From NCBI GenBank assembly GCA_964385195.1, contig CAYLOC010000184.1, forward strand, positions 1-6,132: a stretch of 6,132 bases of DNA, in the 5' to 3' direction. Both the position numbers and the translations under genes were made by a program. The notes beneath the pieces were generated by a model that ran no database searches, was not told the DNA's origin, and saw only the letters and a list, made by a program, of their open reading frames with translations. The stretch is from CAYLOC01 sp964385195. Its GTDB lineage: Bacteria; Actinomycetota; Actinomycetes; Propionibacteriales; Nocardioidaceae. Below, in pieces: positions 4,540-6,132 of the stretch (its first letter is position 1; each line of letters begins with the position of its first letter).

Positions 4540-6132
4540 CAGAAGTCGACGTCGACCGGCTCGGCCGGCTCTCCCTCGGCCTCGTCCTCCACGCTTGCTC
4601 CGATGCCGAGCTTCTCCAGGATCCGCTTCTCCAGCTCGTTGGCAAGGTCGGGGTTGTCCCGTAAGAAGTTGCGTGCGTTCTCCTTGCCCTGGCCGAGCTG
4701 GTCGCCTTCGTAGGTGTACCAGGCACCGGCCTTGCGGACCAGGCCGGTGTCCACACCGACGTCGATCAGCCCGCCTTCGCGGCTGATCCCCTGCCCATAC
4801 ATGATGTCGAACTCAGCTTGCTTGAACGGAGGGCTGACCTTGTTCTTCACCACCTTGACCCTGGTCCGGTTGCCGACGAAGTCGGTTCCGTCCTTGAGGC
4901 TCTCGATCCGGCGCACATCCAGCCGGACCGAGGAGTAGAACTTCAGCGCGCGGCCACCCGTGGTGGTCTCGGGGCTGTTGTGCACCATGACACCGTCAAC
5001 GAAGTAGTTGTGGTTGCCCTCGACTTCAAGGTCGAATCGGTGCATCGAACGCGTAGGAGGTTTGACGTGGATGTCGAGGACACGTGCCGGCAACGGGCGG
5101 CGACGGGGTTCGACGAACTTCGGCGTCACCTCGAACCGTCCGCGCATTCGGGGCAGCAACTTGTAGTCCATCGAGGGATGCACGTACGGAGCCACGACCT
5201 GCAAGAACTTCGCACTCGCCGCAGCGGTGAAGGTCAGCACCGCCTTCTGCCTGCTGCCAACCCGTCGCCACGACACATCGAGTCCGTAGGTGTCTTGCAA
5301 ATAGTCCACAAGTCGATCACGCGAACCCTCGCTCATCGCTTCGATGCAGAACTGGACCCGACCACTCCCGCCGGCCGTGCGTTGTTGCACTCCCTTGGAC
5401 CGAACGGTGAACGAGCCGTCATCCATGTACCAAACGGCCAGTGCCAGTGGCGTGAGCGCCTTCAGGTATTCCTCGGTGATCGTTTTCTTGCCCTGAACGA
5501 GATAGACCGTCCGCTGCAACTCGGCGAGTTCTGGCAACGGTCGGAAGTCAGCGAAGACGGCGCCCTTGTCGTTCGTCGTTCGGGAGCACCGGACGTTTCC
5601 GAGCATCGACACCTTCCAGTCCAGGTAATCCGCCTGGTCAGCGCCGTGTCCCAGACGGAACCGCACACCACGACGGCCATGTGGATTGGGCGAAAGGTTG
5701 CCGTCGCCCATGAGCGATCCCAATATCACCTGCCACTGTTGGTCGCTGAGGACTTCCTCTTCCGCAGCGAGCACCCGGTCGCCCACCGCTAGCTCTCCAG
5801 CAGGCCGGTATCCGCCCGGTGTACTGATGAGGTGGTTCTCCGTCGCAGCAAACTGCGACCTCCCGTTTCCACCCGACTTCTCCACGGTGAACTGCAGGAA
5901 CTGGTCGGCGACACCGTTGTCGAACCAGTTGACCACGCGCCGGGGGACGATCCGGTCGGTTTCTGCGTCGTAGGACAGCACCTCCACAGGACGCCGCTCG
6001 TTGACGATTTTGCCGATGCGCTCAGTCGTCCCGTCCGCCAGTGCCACTCTGGTGCTGTAGGAGAAGCACCCGAACATGACGCCGATCTTCTCCCGGAGCT
6101 GGTTGATGAACACTGCGGTCGTTCCCGAGCCG
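4539..6132 (-). CDS. recA: RecA recombinase, 3' part, interrupted by an intein (5' end outside the window)
   Basis: RecA forms ATP-dependent filaments on single-stranded DNA, drives strand exchange and triggers SOS self-cleavage of LexA. The window enters the gene mid-frame, so no start codon is seen; the GTG at 6113 is an internal valine. Reading in frame from 6131, 21 N-extein residues (GSGTTAVFINQLREKIGVMF then G) run up to the intein at 6068. The C-extein resumes at 4976 with SPETTTGGRALKF and continues 145 residues through VKVVKNK, FKQAEFDIMYGQGISREGG, KAGAWYTYEG and GQGKENARNFL to an acidic tail ending DVDF. The junction falls in loop L2 (roughly residues 195-209 in Escherichia coli numbering, between G204 and residue 205), so unspliced protein should not be able to bind DNA normally. 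The gene is followed directly by recX. Confidence 0.97.
   Translation of the reverse strand, partial: GSGTTAVFINQLREKIGVMFGCFSYSTRVALADGTTERIGKIVNERRPVEVLSYDAETDRIVPRRVVNWFDNGVADQFLQFTVEKSGGNGRSQFAATENHLISTPGGYRPAGELAVGDRVLAAEEEVLSDQQWQVILGSLMGDGNLSPNPHGRRGVRFRLGHGADQADYLDWKVSMLGNVRCSRTTNDKGAVFADFRPLPELAELQRTVYLVQGKKTITEEYLKALTPLALAVWYMDDGSFTVRSKGVQQRTAGGSGRVQFCIEAMSEGSRDRLVDYLQDTYGLDVSWRRVGSRQKAVLTFTAAASAKFLQVVAPYVHPSMDYKLLPRMRGRFEVTPKFVEPRRRPLPARVLDIHVKPPTRSMHRFDLEVEGNHNYFVDGVMVHNSPETTTGGRALKFYSSVRLDVRRIESLKDGTDFVGNRTRVKVVKNKVSPPFKQAEFDIMYGQGISREGGLIDVGVDTGLVRKAGAWYTYEGDQLGQGKENARNFLRDNPDLANELEKRILEKLGIGASVEDEAEGEPAEPVDVDF
4977..6068 (-). mobile_element. RecA intein (364 residues, homing endonuclease type, M. 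leprae-like insertion site)
   Basis: This in-frame protein intron removes itself after translation and joins the RecA halves. Numbered from its first residue, Cys1 opens block A (CFSYSTRVALADG). Block B has the T-x-x-H motif AATENHL (T76, H79). The C-terminal blocks contain RFDLEVEGNHNYFVDG and end VMVHN, with penultimate His363, terminal Asn364 and Ser as the +1 nucleophile. Every residue needed for standard class 1 splicing is present. A LAGLIDADG endonuclease lies between the splicing blocks. The sequence closely resembles what I remember of the M. leprae RecA intein, including the same flanking extein GVMFG/SPETTTGG. The other known RecA site, after VKVVKNK as in M. tuberculosis, is uninterrupted here and has Val as the next residue. 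Sampled GC is lower than in the extein. Confidence 0.95.
5139..5741 (-). other. LAGLIDADG homing endonuclease domain of the RecA intein
   Basis: This domain cuts intein-free recA alleles so that repair copies the intein into them. Its borders are approximate. The first dodecapeptide motif is LGSLMGDGN (bases 5723-5697), with the catalytic acidic residue D122 of the intein. The second is LAVWYMDDGSF (about 5441-5409), with D216/D217. Both are intact, and the usual Lys-bearing segment lies just before the second motif (EEYLKALTPLALA). There is no stop, frameshift or deletion, unlike in degenerate mini-inteins, so DNA cleavage activity is likely but unproven. Confidence 0.85.

Noticed and set aside
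4850..4870. Second possible intein site in RecA after VKVVKNK
   Set aside because: The extein reads straight through into VSPPFKQAEF, so the M. tuberculosis-type site is unoccupied and has Val in place of the Cys nucleophile.
4818..5792. Plus-strand open frame of about 324 codons across the intein
   Set aside because: It is antisense to clearly functional intein and RecA sequence, shows no domain character and has no supporting start signals.
1..6132. CRISPR arrays, tRNA or rRNA genes, and insertion sequences
   Set aside because: No regularly spaced direct repeats, tRNA-like cloverleaf arms, rRNA segments or transposase motifs were seen on reading both strands. The intein is the only mobile element found.

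Overview
The window is high-GC DNA with the gene content and signal style of an actinomycete. Leaderless-type start sites, a SigA-like TTGACC-17-TACCGT promoter, recA-recX followed by an RNase Y gene, and mycobacterial-type RecA residues all fit. A member of the Pseudonocardiales or a related order is a reasonable guess, but the genus cannot be named from this sequence.

Layout, right to left along the minus strand. The 3' part of recA enters from the right edge (6132 to 4539) and is interrupted by a complete 364-residue intein (6068 to 4977). recX follows with a one-base stop/start overlap (TGATG). A gap of 346 bases without a convincing gene carries a good promoter and a long leader. Then comes rny, encoding RNase Y (3656 to 2055). 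On the plus strand, a fused Nudix hydrolase / GNAT acetyltransferase gene (1048 to 2058) runs tail-to-tail into rny, and the two share a palindromic CTAG that holds both stop codons. Divergent from the fusion gene, across only 42 bases, is a zinc-free quinone-oxidoreductase-type medium-chain reductase (1005 to 88).

How the genes fit together. recA and recX form a standard recombination/SOS pair: recombinase plus its modulator, almost certainly co-transcribed and translationally coupled. rny seems to have its own promoter just after recX but may also receive read-through from it. The Nudix-GNAT and oxidoreductase genes are a separate divergent pair, with two start signals packed into the same 42 bases.

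The most notable element is the RecA intein. It sits between the Gly and Ser of GVMFG/SPETTTGG, inside the L2 DNA-binding loop. This is the site type I recall for Mycobacterium leprae RecA and not the M. tuberculosis site, which is empty here. All splicing residues and both LAGLIDADG-type endonuclease motifs are intact, so it looks like a live mobile intein on which RecA activity depends.
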